64,000 bases of DNA from NCBI RefSeq assembly GCF_019931575.1, contig NZ_CP082923.1:3038001-3102000 (forward strand), given 5' to 3'. Below the pieces are notes generated by a model, which was not told where the DNA came from, made no database searches, and saw only the letters and a program-made list of their open reading frames with translations. The DNA is from Caulobacter segnis (GTDB taxonomy: Bacteria > Pseudomonadota > Alphaproteobacteria > Caulobacterales > Caulobacteraceae). Numbering within the stretch: the stretch's first letter is position 1; every line of letters starts with the position of its first letter. Of this stretch, positions 18,353-27,136 are shown piece after piece. The translations under genes and the position numbers were made by a program.

Positions 18353-18860
18353 AAGCGCGCTGAATGATCCGCGTTCGCGAGATCGAGTCCAGCGAAATCA
18401 ATCGCTTGTCGATTTTAGACGCCGCTGAATGATCCGCGTTGGATCCGGACCCCATACTAGCTGCACCTGATGGCTCGGAAGGGACGTCCGGCCGGCGATC
18501 GTGACGGCTGTCAGGGGTGGTCGAGCGGGAAGCGCTCGCCGGGGTCTCCTCGGAGACTCGTCTTCGCGACGGATCCAGCACGGGTTCCCTGAAACATCGG
18601 GACGAAAGGCTGGCGGCGAAGACTTCGGCGACCGCGGCAGGTCCGGGCTGAAATCGCCCGGGCGTTCCGGGACCGGGGTCGTCGCCTCGGCCCGCCCGTC
18701 TGGGGCCTCTCGTGAGAGCGGGTTAAGACCCCGCGCCTCGTGGGCTCATCGGATAACGGCTACGCGGAGCGTCCTGGCTTCGTCGAAACGGTACTCACTA
18801 CTCACACTCCGGACGATGTCCGGCGCTCCGCAGTCCCTTTCATTCCCTTCAGCGGCCAGC
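18353..18860 (+). repeat. Dispersed ~500 bp intergenic repeat, copy A
   Basis: This stretch aligns with the reverse complement of 63530-64000 over its whole length. The first ~115 bases and the last ~85 bases are well conserved and the middle is divergent. In both copies the motif AATGATCCGCGTT (or close variant) occurs twice, 65 bases apart, and the far end folds into a nested hairpin: here 764-771 with 824-831 (last three digits of 18xxx), enclosing CCGGAC-GAT-GTCCGG at 809-823. The element fills the gap between fecR and the M20 gene. It has no recognisable transposase, target duplication or tRNA. Function unknown. Confidence 0.75.
18364..18432 (+). other. Conserved 22-codon mini-ORF in repeat copy A
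   Basis: ATG to TGA, 22 codons, beginning MIRVREIE. The same-length ORF with the same stop position is present in copy B (63921-63989, minus). Twelve of 22 residues are identical and most others are I/V, L/I or F/L exchanges; four codons differ only synonymously and there are no indels. The TGA overlaps a second ATGATCCGC. No clear ribosome-binding site is present, so translation is unproven. Confidence 0.3.
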
Positions 18861-18988
18861 CGCGTGAAGCGGCGAAGCCGTGCGCCGTCGAAAAATCTTG
18901 GCGTCGAGGTGAGGTTCGCGCGGGCTCCTGCGTCGTACAGATAGGCGCTTGTTGCCGCCCAACGTCGCTTTCTCGGGGAAACCGTTCC

Positions 18989-20473
18989 ATGAAGCTCTCA
19001 GCTCTGAAGCTCGCCCTCCTGTCCGCCAGCATGGCGACGGGTGTGCTGGCGACCCAGGCCCACGCCGCGCCGCTCAACGACGCCGCCCGCGCCCAGATCC
19101 TGAAGGCCGTCGACGCCGACGCCCCGCAGATCCAGGACGCGGCCCTGAAGATCTGGGGCTTCGCCGAGGTCGGCTACCAGGAGACCAAGAGCTCGGCCCT
19201 GCTGCAGGGCCAGCTGAAGACCGCCGGCTTCGACGTCAAGGCGGGCGTCGCGGGCGAGCCGACGGCCTTCGTGGCCAGCTTCAAGAACGGCGCGGGCCCG
19301 GTCATCGCCGTCCTCGCCGAGTTCGACGCCCTGCCCGGTCTGGCCCAGACGGCCACGCCCGTGAAGACCGGCATCCCCGGCCAGATCGCCGGCCACGGCT
19401 GCGGCCACAACCTGTTCGGGGCCGCTTCGGTCGGCGCGGCCGTCGCCATCAAGGACTGGATGGTCAAGAACAACATCAAGGGCGAGCTGCGCGTCTACGG
19501 CACGCCCGCCGAGGAAGGCGGCTCGGGCAAGGTCTATTTCGTCCGCGACGGTCTGTTCAACGACGTCGACGCCACCCTGCACTGGCACCCGGCCAACTCG
19601 AACTCGGCCGTCCAGGGCGTGTCGATGGCCAATATCAGCGGCAAGTTCCGCTTCCACGGCATCTCGGCCCACGCCTCCGGCGCGCCGGAAAAGGGTCGCT
19701 CGGCCCTGGACGGCGTCGAGGTGATGGACGTCGCCACCAACTTCCTGCGCGAGCACATCCCGGACAAGACCCGCATCCACTACGTGGTCACCGCCGGCGG
19801 CACGGCCCCGAACGTCGTGCCTGACTTCGCCGAGGTCTACTACTACGTCCGCCACCCCGATCCGGCCGTGGTCAAGGACGTCTGGGCGCGCGTCGAGAAC
19901 GCCGCCAAGGGCGCGGCCCTGGCCACCGGCACGACGGTCGACACCGAGATCACCGGCGGCGTCTACGCCCTGCTGCCCAACGACACCCTGGGCCGGGTGA
20001 TGGACGCCAACCTGCGCAAGGTCGGCGGCATCACCTGGACGCCGGAAGAGATCGCCTTCGCCCAGAAGATCCAGACCACCCTGGTCAATCCGCCGTCGGT
20101 CGACACGGTCAAGACGGTCGAGCCCTACAAGATCGAGCTGGAAGGCGGCGGCGGCTCGACCGACGTCTCCGACATCAGCTGGGTGACGCCGACCGTCGGC
20201 CTGGGCACGGCGACCTTCGTCCCGGGCTCGGCCGGCCACAGCTGGCAGAACGTGGCCGCCGCCGGCTCGTCGATCGGCGTCAAGGGCGCGGTCAACGCCG
20301 CCAAGACCCTGGCCCTGACCGGCGCGGACCTCTTCGCCAACCCGGACATCGTCAAGAAGGCCAAGGCCGAGCTCGACCAGCGTCGCGGCCCGAACTTCGC
20401 CTACAAGGCCATGCTGGGCGATCGCCCGCCGGCCCTCGACTACCGCAAGCCGGCCTCGGCGGCGCGCGAATAA
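18989..20473 (+). CDS. Exported M20-family amidohydrolase (AbgB-like)
   Basis: 494 residues from the ATG at 18989, with GGGGAA upstream. Residues 1-27 are a signal peptide (ending THAHAA-like AQAHAA). The di-metal M20 peptidase fold shows IWGFAEVGYQE at about 55-65, the ligand cluster GHGCGHN at 135-141, the catalytic/ligand glutamates TPAEEGGSGK at 172-181 and HWHP at 198-201. The dimerisation domain contains ISAHASGAPEKGRSALDGVE, and GSAGHSWQ supplies the last histidine ligand. Relatives hydrolyse N-acyl or N-aryl amino acids, such as p-aminobenzoyl-glutamate or indole-acetyl-amino acids. Secretion to the periplasm would let it act on compounds brought in by the nearby receptors. Exact substrate unknown. 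Confidence 0.9.
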   Translation: MKLSALKLALLSASMATGVLATQAHAAPLNDAARAQILKAVDADAPQIQDAALKIWGFAEVGYQETKSSALLQGQLKTAGFDVKAGVAGEPTAFVASFKNGAGPVIAVLAEFDALPGLAQTATPVKTGIPGQIAGHGCGHNLFGAASVGAAVAIKDWMVKNNIKGELRVYGTPAEEGGSGKVYFVRDGLFNDVDATLHWHPANSNSAVQGVSMANISGKFRFHGISAHASGAPEKGRSALDGVEVMDVATNFLREHIPDKTRIHYVVTAGGTAPNVVPDFAEVYYYVRHPDPAVVKDVWARVENAAKGAALATGTTVDTEITGGVYALLPNDTLGRVMDANLRKVGGITWTPEEIAFAQKIQTTLVNPPSVDTVKTVEPYKIELEGGGGSTDVSDISWVTPTVGLGTATFVPGSAGHSWQNVAAAGSSIGVKGAVNAAKTLALTGADLFANPDIVKKAKAELDQRRGPNFAYKAMLGDRPPALDYRKPASAARE

Positions 20474-20501
20474 CGATCGCCCCCTCTTCCCCGGCGATCG
20501 T
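20473..20501 (+). terminator. Hairpin directly after the M20 stop codon
   Basis: ACGATCGCC (20473-20481) and GGCGATCGT (20493-20501) form a 9-pair perfect stem that starts at the last base of the stop codon. There is no T-tract. It is probably a 3'-end stabiliser or weak terminator. Confidence 0.45.
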
Positions 20502-20572
20502 CAGCGGCCGGCGCCGTCTCCCCCTTTGGGCGTCGGCCGCACACCTTTCCGTACAGTTCCTGGAGTTCCGGC

Positions 20573-20782
20573 GTGGTTCAGACCGTCATCGTCAGCCGCG
20601 AGCGTTTCGAAGCGCTCAAGAAGGGTCTGCCCGCCGTGACCCGCGAGCACCTGACCGACATCTACGGCATCAGCGAGACGACCTGGACCAAACTGCGCAA
20701 GGGCGAGCCGATCAAGCTCAACACGTGGGAGCGGATCCAGGCGCGGCTGGCGCGACGCTTCGGGGCGGCGTCCTTCGTCTAG
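20573..20782 (+). CDS. Small helix-turn-helix-like protein
   Basis: 69 residues from a GTG at 20573, with GGAG seven bases upstream. Residues 22-60 ([20 protein letters not shown] then [18 protein letters not shown]) resemble an HTH of the Cro/XRE type: a turn at YGIS, a recognition helix at [10 protein letters not shown], and a closing helix. It lacks any other domain. It precedes the AraC regulator on the same strand by about 250 bases, with a GC-rich hairpin between them. Probably a small DNA-binding protein; target unknown. It could equally be part of a locus-specific control circuit for the upstream amidohydrolase. Confidence 0.65.
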   Translation: MVQTVIVSRERFEALKKGLPAVTREHLTDIYGISETTWTKLRKGEPIKLNTWERIQARLARRFGAASFV

Positions 20783-20881
20783 GCCCGCTTCGACCGGCCG
20801 AAGCCGGGCCGTCAAGTCCGGCGGGGACTCGACGGCCACTCCAACGCACGCTGCAAAGCCCCCACTCCCGGCGTACGGTGC

Positions 20882-20911
20882 GCCCCGCTTCTCGCCCAAG
20901 GCGACCGGGGC
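20882..20911 (+). terminator. GC-rich two-part hairpin before the AraC gene
   Basis: GCCCCG/CGGGGC arms enclose a second stem TCGCC-CAA-GGCGA. It lies 100 bases after the small HTH gene. No T-tract follows, so terminator function is uncertain. Confidence 0.35.
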
Positions 20912-21028
20912 TGTCATTGTCCAGAAATCCACGTTTTATTGTCTGTCGGTTTCACGCCGCCGGCCAGGCCGCCCTGACGGCCGCCCGGCGCCGGTCGTCG
21001 ACTTTTGATAGGGCTTTCAGGGATTTCC

Positions 21029-22051
21029 GTGTCCGACCCCGCTTTGCGCAAAGACGTCTGGCCGCTGGACGCCAAGACCCAGCCGGACGCCTTCGAGCAG
21101 TATCGCAAGGGCTGCGCGCACCTCTTCGACATCACGCTGCTGTCGCCCGAGGAGACGTTCTTCAACCGTCTCGAAGGCTATCACCTGGGCCCCGTGGTGC
21201 TCGCCCATTGCCAGGGCGTGCCGCAGCGGTTCGAGCGCAAGCTCTCCCACATCATGCTCGACGCCGCCGAGTCGGTGATGGCCGTCCTCGAGCTGGAAGG
21301 CGGTGACTGGCGCGGCGACTACGACGGTCGGGAGGCCGGCGGCCACATGGGCCAGATCCGGATCATCGACATGACCCGCCCCTTCGACATGTCGACCGGC
21401 GCCTACGCCTCGCTCTACGTCATCACCTCGCGCGCTCAGCTGGAAGGCTGCGGCGACCTCGACTTCCATGGCCTGATGGTGACGGAGGACAGCGTCAGCG
21501 GCCGCCTCCTGGGATCGCATCTGCGCGCGCTCGCCGAGGTGGTCGACCGCATGACCGTGCGCGAGGCCGGGGCCGCCGCCGCGGCGATCCTCGCCCTGCT
21601 CGGCGGCGCGATCATGGCCCACGCCAAGCCCGCCTCGGGCGGTCCCCGGCCAATCGAGAAGATGCTGCTAGCCTCGGGACGTCAGTTCATCGAGCAGCGC
21701 CTGGACGACGTCGAGCTCTCGCCGGAGTCCGTCCGCCGTCACCTGGGGGTGTCGCGCAGCCTGCTCTACAAGGTATTCGAACCCCTGGGCGGGGTCAGCG
21801 CGTTCATCCAGGGCCGCCGGCTCGACCAGGCCTTCGACTCGATCCTCCAGGACCGCGCCGAGCGGCACACCTTGGGCGAGGTCGCCTATCGTCACGGCTT
21901 CCGTTCGGACGCCCACTTCAGCCGGGCGTTTCGCGGTCGGTTCGGCGTCACGCCGGGACGCCTGCGTCGCCTGGGCGAGGCCGCGCGCCGGGAAGGCCTG
22001 TCCGCGCTGGAACGACCCGACGATGTCTGGGCCTGGCTGCGCGGCCTGTGA
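21029..22051 (+). CDS. AraC-family transcriptional regulator
   Basis: 340 residues from the GTG at 21029, which has AGGGA six bases upstream; a TTG at 21005 is the longer alternative. The N-terminal two thirds (FEQYRKGCAHLFDITLLSPE, RFERKLSHIMLDAAESVMAV, MGQIRIIDMTRPFD) resemble the AraC-binding-like domain found in many orphan regulators. The C-terminal AraC/XylS double HTH runs over the last ~100 residues: VRRHLGVSRSLLYKVFEPLG for the first, and LGEVAYRHGFRSDAHFSRAF with RGRFGVTPGRLR for the second, the canonical signature. Cytoplasmic DNA-binding regulator. Its target is probably local, but nothing in the sequence names it. Confidence 0.9.
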   Translation: MSDPALRKDVWPLDAKTQPDAFEQYRKGCAHLFDITLLSPEETFFNRLEGYHLGPVVLAHCQGVPQRFERKLSHIMLDAAESVMAVLELEGGDWRGDYDGREAGGHMGQIRIIDMTRPFDMSTGAYASLYVITSRAQLEGCGDLDFHGLMVTEDSVSGRLLGSHLRALAEVVDRMTVREAGAAAAAILALLGGAIMAHAKPASGGPRPIEKMLLASGRQFIEQRLDDVELSPESVRRHLGVSRSLLYKVFEPLGGVSAFIQGRRLDQAFDSILQDRAERHTLGEVAYRHGFRSDAHFSRAFRGRFGVTPGRLRRLGEAARREGLSALERPDDVWAWLRGL

Positions 22052-22462
22052 GGCCGCCTCCTTCGGATCGTGCAAAGCGGTTGCAAGCTTGACCATATCC
22101 GCCCAGCCGGCGCCCAGTTCACCGCCACCGGCGGTCCTCGGTTCACGCATAGGGCGAGCGGCATTGCCTCGGGCCGCCATCACGGCATACGATGCCCGCC
22201 CTCTCGTCACCCCACCGACGAGCACCTAGCCGGCGGCGTTCAGTGAGTGCTGCCGGCCTTCTCCTTCCCTCTCCTCGCAGCCCCTTGGCGAAGGCGACTA
22301 GACGCCGACGAGATGCGGGAACTGACGCCTTGCGCCTATCGAGGTAAGCGTAAGGCGGCTCGAGCGTGAAAGAGCAGGGCGTGGCTTGACGGGGCGCGAG
22401 AGCGACAAACTAGGGCCTACCACCCAGACTTCGAAGGCCAAGCTCCCTGAAATCTGCCCGTT
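22052..22462 (+). other. Gene-free stretch
   Basis: About 410 bases between the AraC gene and the decayed TBDR. I see no convincing ORF, RNA gene or strong hairpin. The sequence becomes less GC-rich towards the pseudogene. Confidence 0.5.
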
Positions 22463-24430
22463 CTAGAACGTCGCGATCAGGCCGAAGTAGTAGAGACGGC
22501 CCATGTAATAGGTGTCGTACACATAGGGCGTGCCGTTACCGATGCTTCGGTACGCCTCCGGCGTGAAACGTGAGACGCTGTCGTCCAGCAGGTTTTTGCC
22601 TTCGACGAAGAGCTGCATCGACTTTGTCAGCTTGTAGGAAGCGCGCGCGTCCAGCGACTTGGAGCCACTTTTGAAGATCGGCGTGACAATCTTGTAGTAA
22701 GAGGTCGTCGATCCGCCGCCCGCAGCCGGAATGCGGTTGATGCTCGCCGAGGCGTCCGTGCGGTCATAATAGAAGTCGCGGCGCTGATACGCGACACGGG
22801 CGTTCAAGCGGCCGTCGTCGTACCAGAGGTTGACGTTGTAGACATAGTTCGACTGCTTGGCTGGCGGCAGCGCCTTGCCAGAGAACAGGTCGATCGGAGT
22901 GTTGGTCTCGTTCGACTCTGTCTTAGAGTAGTTGAAGCCCGCGCCGGTGTGCTTCAGACGCCAAGGCAGGAAGGTGAAGGCTGTCCGACCCGCGATCTCG
23001 AAGCCCTTCTGCTTCAGGCCACTGGGACCATCCTTGTAGGTGTTAGCGGTGTAAGTGTCGCCGCTGATCTCGTAGTTGGTCACGGTGTCGGTGCCTGGAT
23101 ATCCCGACTTCACGTCGATGGCGTACAGGCCCAGGCTCAACTGGGTATCGCGGTTCGGATACCATTCGGCCGACAGGTTCTAGGTCGTGGCCGCATAGCC
23201 CTTCAGCTCCGGATTGCCTATACGGCTGTTGCAACTGTTCACCGCGTCGCCGCGGATCGTGCCGGCCGCATCGTCGTCGTCGGTGGCGGGGTCGTTGAAC
23301 TGGCCCGGATACTGGCTGATCAGCCTCTCCAACGCCGCGCGCGTCGTAGCGTCCATCTTGCTGCAAGTCACCGCCGAGCTGCCGGTCAGTTGCAGCATAT
23401 TGGGACGCGCGCGCTGTTTGGCGATCGAATAGCGGACCACGAACTGGTCCTCGAGCGGCCACAGAGCCAGGTTGAAGCTGGGTAGGAAGTCGTTCGACGT
23501 CCGCTTGATGTCCGTCATCTTGCGCTCGACGAACGTGCTGGAGACCACCTTGTTGGGATCGACGATCTCACCGGCGTTGAGAGCCGCCAGCGTGGCCGGA
23601 TCGATGGTCAGGTTATTGACGATGATCGACGGCTGGCCCGCCACGTCCACCTTCTGATAGCGGACGCCGAAATTACCCATGACCGGCATCCAGCCCAGCC
23701 GCGTCTCGAAATTGACCATAGCGTAGGCCGAGGTGGTCTTCTCATTGGTGGAATACGACGGGCGCTCATAGGTTTTGCCATCCGAAGCCTGGCAGCGGTA
23801 CAGGCAGTCGATGTTGTGACGGCCGAGGTCGGTGTTTTCGTCGAGTTGGGCGAAGAACAACCGGTAGTCGAAGGCCGACCAGGTATCGAGCAACGTGCCC
23901 CGGTCGGGCATGCCGCCGAAGAACCGACCGCCTGGAATGTCCTGGAGGTTGTTGCCGATCAGGGCCTGGTACTGATCCTGGGTCAGAGTATGGATGCGAT
24001 AGAGTTGGTCCTGCGCTGTGGTGGTGGGACGGCTCACCGATCCGAACTGGCACGGCGCGGCGGCCGGCGCCGCAGACGGGATGCAGTACTGGACTAGATC
24101 CAGAGCGCGCGCCCGATAAAGCGTCACGCCGGGCGCGATGTCGAAGCCAGCCTCGCGCCAGGTCGTGTTGTCATGGTCGCGGCGCTGCAGGCCGAACTTG
24201 ACGCTCGTGAGCGGGCCGAAGTGGTCAAACTCGCGCGTGACATCGATCTGATAGTTCGCCTCCGTGCTCTTGTCGGCATAGGGCGTGTATTCCAGCTGCA
24301 ACGTCGCGCTTAGACCGTTGGCCGCCAGCACAGGGTGTACGACGCCGGGCTGTTCAGATCGACCGAGGACGGCGTGAGGATCGTCCAGAGGCCGTTCTCG
24401 GGCACCATCTTGAAAGTCGCCGAGCCTCCT
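22463..24430 (-). pseudogene. Decayed TonB-dependent receptor (3' two thirds)
   Basis: Two open segments in the same frame (23180-24330 and 22463-23176) are split by a single in-frame TAG at 23177-23179, between GYAATT and NLSAEWYPN. The second half is an intact barrel end with FVEGKNLLDDS and the terminal YYFGLIATF. Further upstream, barrel text ENGLWTILTPSSVDLNS (about 24345-24405) is in a different frame from LAANGLSATLQLEYTPYADK (about 24270-24320), so there is also a frameshift near 24310-24345. The signal peptide, TonB box and plug are missing: the upstream sequence switches directly to a different gene near 24430. At least three lesions make this a pseudogene. A sequencing error could explain one lesion but not all. 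Confidence 0.88.
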
Positions 24431-25397
24431 CGAACCGGGCCGCCAAAGCATCTCGGGCGAAGGCTGGCGGGCGGATTATCGGCGCAACCGGACCGCCCGC
24501 CCGCCCGGCGCTCACCGCCGTATAGTCGGCGAGGTCGCCCGCGGCATTGGGATCGACCCGCTGCAGCGACACGATCAGCGGCGCGTTCGACTCGAGCATC
24601 GCCCGGCCGATGGCGACGCCGCCCTGATCGGACGCGGCGCTGGCCGGCAGACGGCCAATGTCATCCCATTTCGCCGCGTCGCCTTTGGCGAACCGCGCCG
24701 GCGCGCTCGAGGCGCCGACGATCACCGCCTGCGGCGCGCTCACCTGGAAGCCTTCCGTGTCCGCGAGAACCCGATTTGTTTCCGCGAATGCGGATCTGAA
24801 CTGGAACCACTCCGAGATCGGAATCTTCTCGGTCCCGATGTCGCCGTCACGCACACCGCGCTGGCCAGTGATTCCGCCGAACGCCCAAATCAATTCCAGC
24901 CCAGGCGGCAGCTCGGAGCCCTCGATGCGCAGCGTCAGACCTTCCGTGACCGCATAGGCCAACGCCTCGATGCGCAACACGCCCTTCCCCAGCAACGGAT
25001 CACGGATTTCGTGGATAAGTTCGCCGGGCCGGTAGCGCGTAACGATCCACTGTGCTGCATGCAACCATAGGGCGCCAGACGGACCGGCAACGCCCAGCCG
25101 CAGATTGCCACCGCGCCCCGGCAGGTAGAGAACGAACTCAGGCCTGTCGCCGCCGTCCACGCGAAACGCGGTGTCGCCGCCATATAGGGGCCGGTTGAAG
25201 GTCTCCGCCCCGTTCTCGATGACGAAATCGCCGCCCTCGGGACGGTAGCGGATGGGACGTTCGATGCTGCCGGCCAGATTTGGCGTCGGCCCACCGAGCG
25301 AAGACGGCGCGGTCTGAGCGAAGCCCCCGGTCGCGAAGAAGCTTGCGCACAAAGCAAGAAGCAGACCAGCGCCGCGGTGCGTTGGCGTCATGGACAT
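24431..25397 (-). pseudogene. 5' fragment of a DUF4450-like exported protein, fused to the TBDR remnant
   Basis: About 320 residues are recognisable. They start MTPTHRGAGLLLALCASFFA, a signal peptide ending GGFAQ (ATG at 25391 or 25397, with GGGAGG upstream). The mature part has the look of the N-terminal region of DUF4450 proteins, large periplasmic proteins found beside TBDRs in sugar-utilisation loci: SIERPIRYRPEGGDFVIENG, FNRPLYGGDTAFRVDGGD, PEFVLYLPGRGGNLRLG, LIWAFGG. The frame runs into TBDR barrel sequence after AARFEEARRL, so the rest of the gene was lost in a deletion. The family call is from memory of motif style and is moderate; the truncation is seen directly. Confidence 0.65.
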
Positions 25398-25726
25398 CCG
25401 CCTCCCGGATCAGGTCGAGCGCCGGTGATCAGCTCGAAATTTCACATTGTGATACTATGCACCACATGTTGCGCGACAGATTTCGCGACCGCAACAGCCT
25501 TCTTCATTTTGGACGGGCCTCGACGAGCGGAAGTGCGCTGCGCTGTCTCGAGTTGGCGGGTCGCGCCTTATCGCGAAATGGACGCGTTGGGTATCGGTCG
25601 GATACCTCACTGCACCCCAGCGCGCCAGCCGCATGAAAACTCTTCGTTCCTTGACGCTTTACCTTTAAACCCCCTTCGCAATAGCCCCCTATTAAGGGCT
25701 AAAACTAAAATGTGGTGGGGTTACTC
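25398..25726. promoter_or_regulatory. Intergenic region with two palindromes
   Basis: About 330 bases separate the DUF4450-like fragment from manC. TCACA-T-TGTGA is at 25442-25452, 45 bases upstream of the fragment's start. GGTATC-GGTCG-GATACC is at 25590-25606; its arms resemble those of the palindrome at 917-936. These are candidate operators. No gene is visible. Confidence 0.4.
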
Positions 25727-27049
25727 TTGGCCGCGATCTATCCGGTTATCCTCTGTGGCGGCTCGGGCACGCGGCTTTGGCCAGCGTCCCGGAGCGACCA
25801 GCCCAAGCAGTTCTTGAAGCTGGTCGGCGAGCGCTCCTCGTTCCAGGAGACGGTGCTGCGGGTGAAGAACATCCCCGGCGTCGCCGAGATCGTCATCGTC
25901 ACCGGCGAATCCATGGTCGACTACGTGGCCCAGCAGACGGCCGAGATCGACACCTGGGTGACCATCCTGGTCGAGCCCGAGGCGCGCGACAGCGCTCCGG
26001 CCGTGGCCGCCGCCGCCGCCTATGTCGAGCGCCAGGACCCGGACGGCGTCGTGCTGATGCTGGCCGCCGACCACTACATCGCCCAGCCCGAGATCTTCGG
26101 CGAGGCGGCCGTCACCGCGGCCAAGGCCGCCGAGAGCGACCTGATCGTCACCTTCGGCGTGCAGCCCACCGTGCCGGCCACCGGCTTCGGCTACATCCGT
26201 CCGGGTGAGGCGCTGCTGGACGGCTCGGTGCGATCGGTCGCCGCCTTCGTCGAGAAGCCCGACCAGGCGACGGCGGAGCGCTATCTGCTGGAAGGCTATC
26301 TCTGGAACAGCGGCAACTTCGCGTTCAAGGCCGCCACCCTGCTGGGCGAGTTCGAGGCGTTCGAGCCGACGGTCGCCGCCGCCGCCAAGGCCACGGTCGC
26401 TCTCCTGGAGCTGGAGGCCGGCATCGGCCGCCTGGATCGCGAGACCTTCGCCCAGGCCAAGAAGATCTCGCTGGACTACGCGGTGATGGAGCGCACCCAG
26501 AAGGCGGCGGTCGTTCCCGCCGCCTTCGCCTGGTCGGACCTGGGCGCCTGGGACGCCATCTGGGAGGCCTCGACCCGCGACGCCGAGGGCAACGCCCAGG
26601 ACGGCGACGTCGACCTGCAGGGCGCGTCCAACGTCCTCGTCCGCACGACCGGTCCCTATGTCGGGGTGATCGGGGTCAGCGACATCGTCGTGGTGGCCGA
26701 GCCGGACGCCGTCCTGGTCTGCCACCGCAAGGACAGCCAGGCGGTGAAGACCCTGGTCGACGGCCTCAAGGCCAGGGGCCGTTCGATCGCTTCCCGCAAG
26801 AGCGCCCAGCCGAACGGGATCGAGACCCTGGTCTCGACCGACGGCTTCGACGTCGAGCTGCGCCGCGCGCCGGCCGGCGAGACCGTCGTCCTGCCGGTCT
26901 CGACCGTGCAGCTTCTGGAAGGCGTGCTGGAGATCGACGGCGACGTCTACGCCGCCGGCGCCATCATTCCGCTGGAAGCCGAGGCGCGGGCCCGCGCCAT
27001 CGGCGCCGCCACGCTGCTGGTCACGAAAATACTATCGCCGGACCTTTAG
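25727..27049 (+). CDS. manC: Mannose-1-phosphate guanylyltransferase
   Basis: 440 residues from the TTG at 25727, which is preceded by GGTGGGG; upstream GTGs at 25712/25715 would add five residues. The nucleotidyltransferase fold opens with PVILCGGSGTRLWPASRSDQ and continues with PKQF, ILVEPEARDSAPAVAAAA, LAADHYI, GFGYIRPG, VEKPD and YLWNSGNFAF, all hallmarks of GDP-mannose pyrophosphorylases. It makes GDP-mannose from mannose-1-phosphate and GTP. The C-terminal ~90 residues retain only part of the cupin-like isomerase domain, so a bifunctional phosphomannose isomerase activity is doubtful. It converges on manB and shares its terminator; together they give GDP-mannose for surface polysaccharide. 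Confidence 0.93.
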   Translation: MAAIYPVILCGGSGTRLWPASRSDQPKQFLKLVGERSSFQETVLRVKNIPGVAEIVIVTGESMVDYVAQQTAEIDTWVTILVEPEARDSAPAVAAAAAYVERQDPDGVVLMLAADHYIAQPEIFGEAAVTAAKAAESDLIVTFGVQPTVPATGFGYIRPGEALLDGSVRSVAAFVEKPDQATAERYLLEGYLWNSGNFAFKAATLLGEFEAFEPTVAAAAKATVALLELEAGIGRLDRETFAQAKKISLDYAVMERTQKAAVVPAAFAWSDLGAWDAIWEASTRDAEGNAQDGDVDLQGASNVLVRTTGPYVGVIGVSDIVVVAEPDAVLVCHRKDSQAVKTLVDGLKARGRSIASRKSAQPNGIETLVSTDGFDVELRRAPAGETVVLPVSTVQLLEGVLEIDGDVYAAGAIIPLEAEARARAIGAATLLVTKILSPDL

Positions 27050-27083
27050 GAACGCTACCGCGCCCCGTTCAGCTACGCTTGCT

Positions 27084-27118
27084 AAAGGGCCGGGATCATT
27101 CCCCGGCCCTTTGCTTTA
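27084..27118 (+). terminator. Shared terminator between manC and manB
   Basis: AAAGGGCCGGG (27084-27094) pairs with CCCGGCCCTTT (27102-27112), an 11-pair stem with a 7-base loop and T-rich sequence after it. The minus strand is equally suited, so it is likely bidirectional for the two converging genes. Confidence 0.85.
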
Positions 27119-27136
27119 TGTAGGCCGCGAGCCGGC

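Noticed and set aside
18353..18860. Interpretation of the dispersed repeat as a classical IS or MITE with terminal inverted repeats
   Set aside because: The two ends of a copy are not inverted copies of each other and no target-site duplication is visible, so a simple MITE is not supported.
18740..18988. N-terminal extension of the M20 gene into the repeat
   Set aside because: The ATG at 18989 begins a clear signal peptide with a ribosome-binding site; the upstream open frame is repeat sequence.
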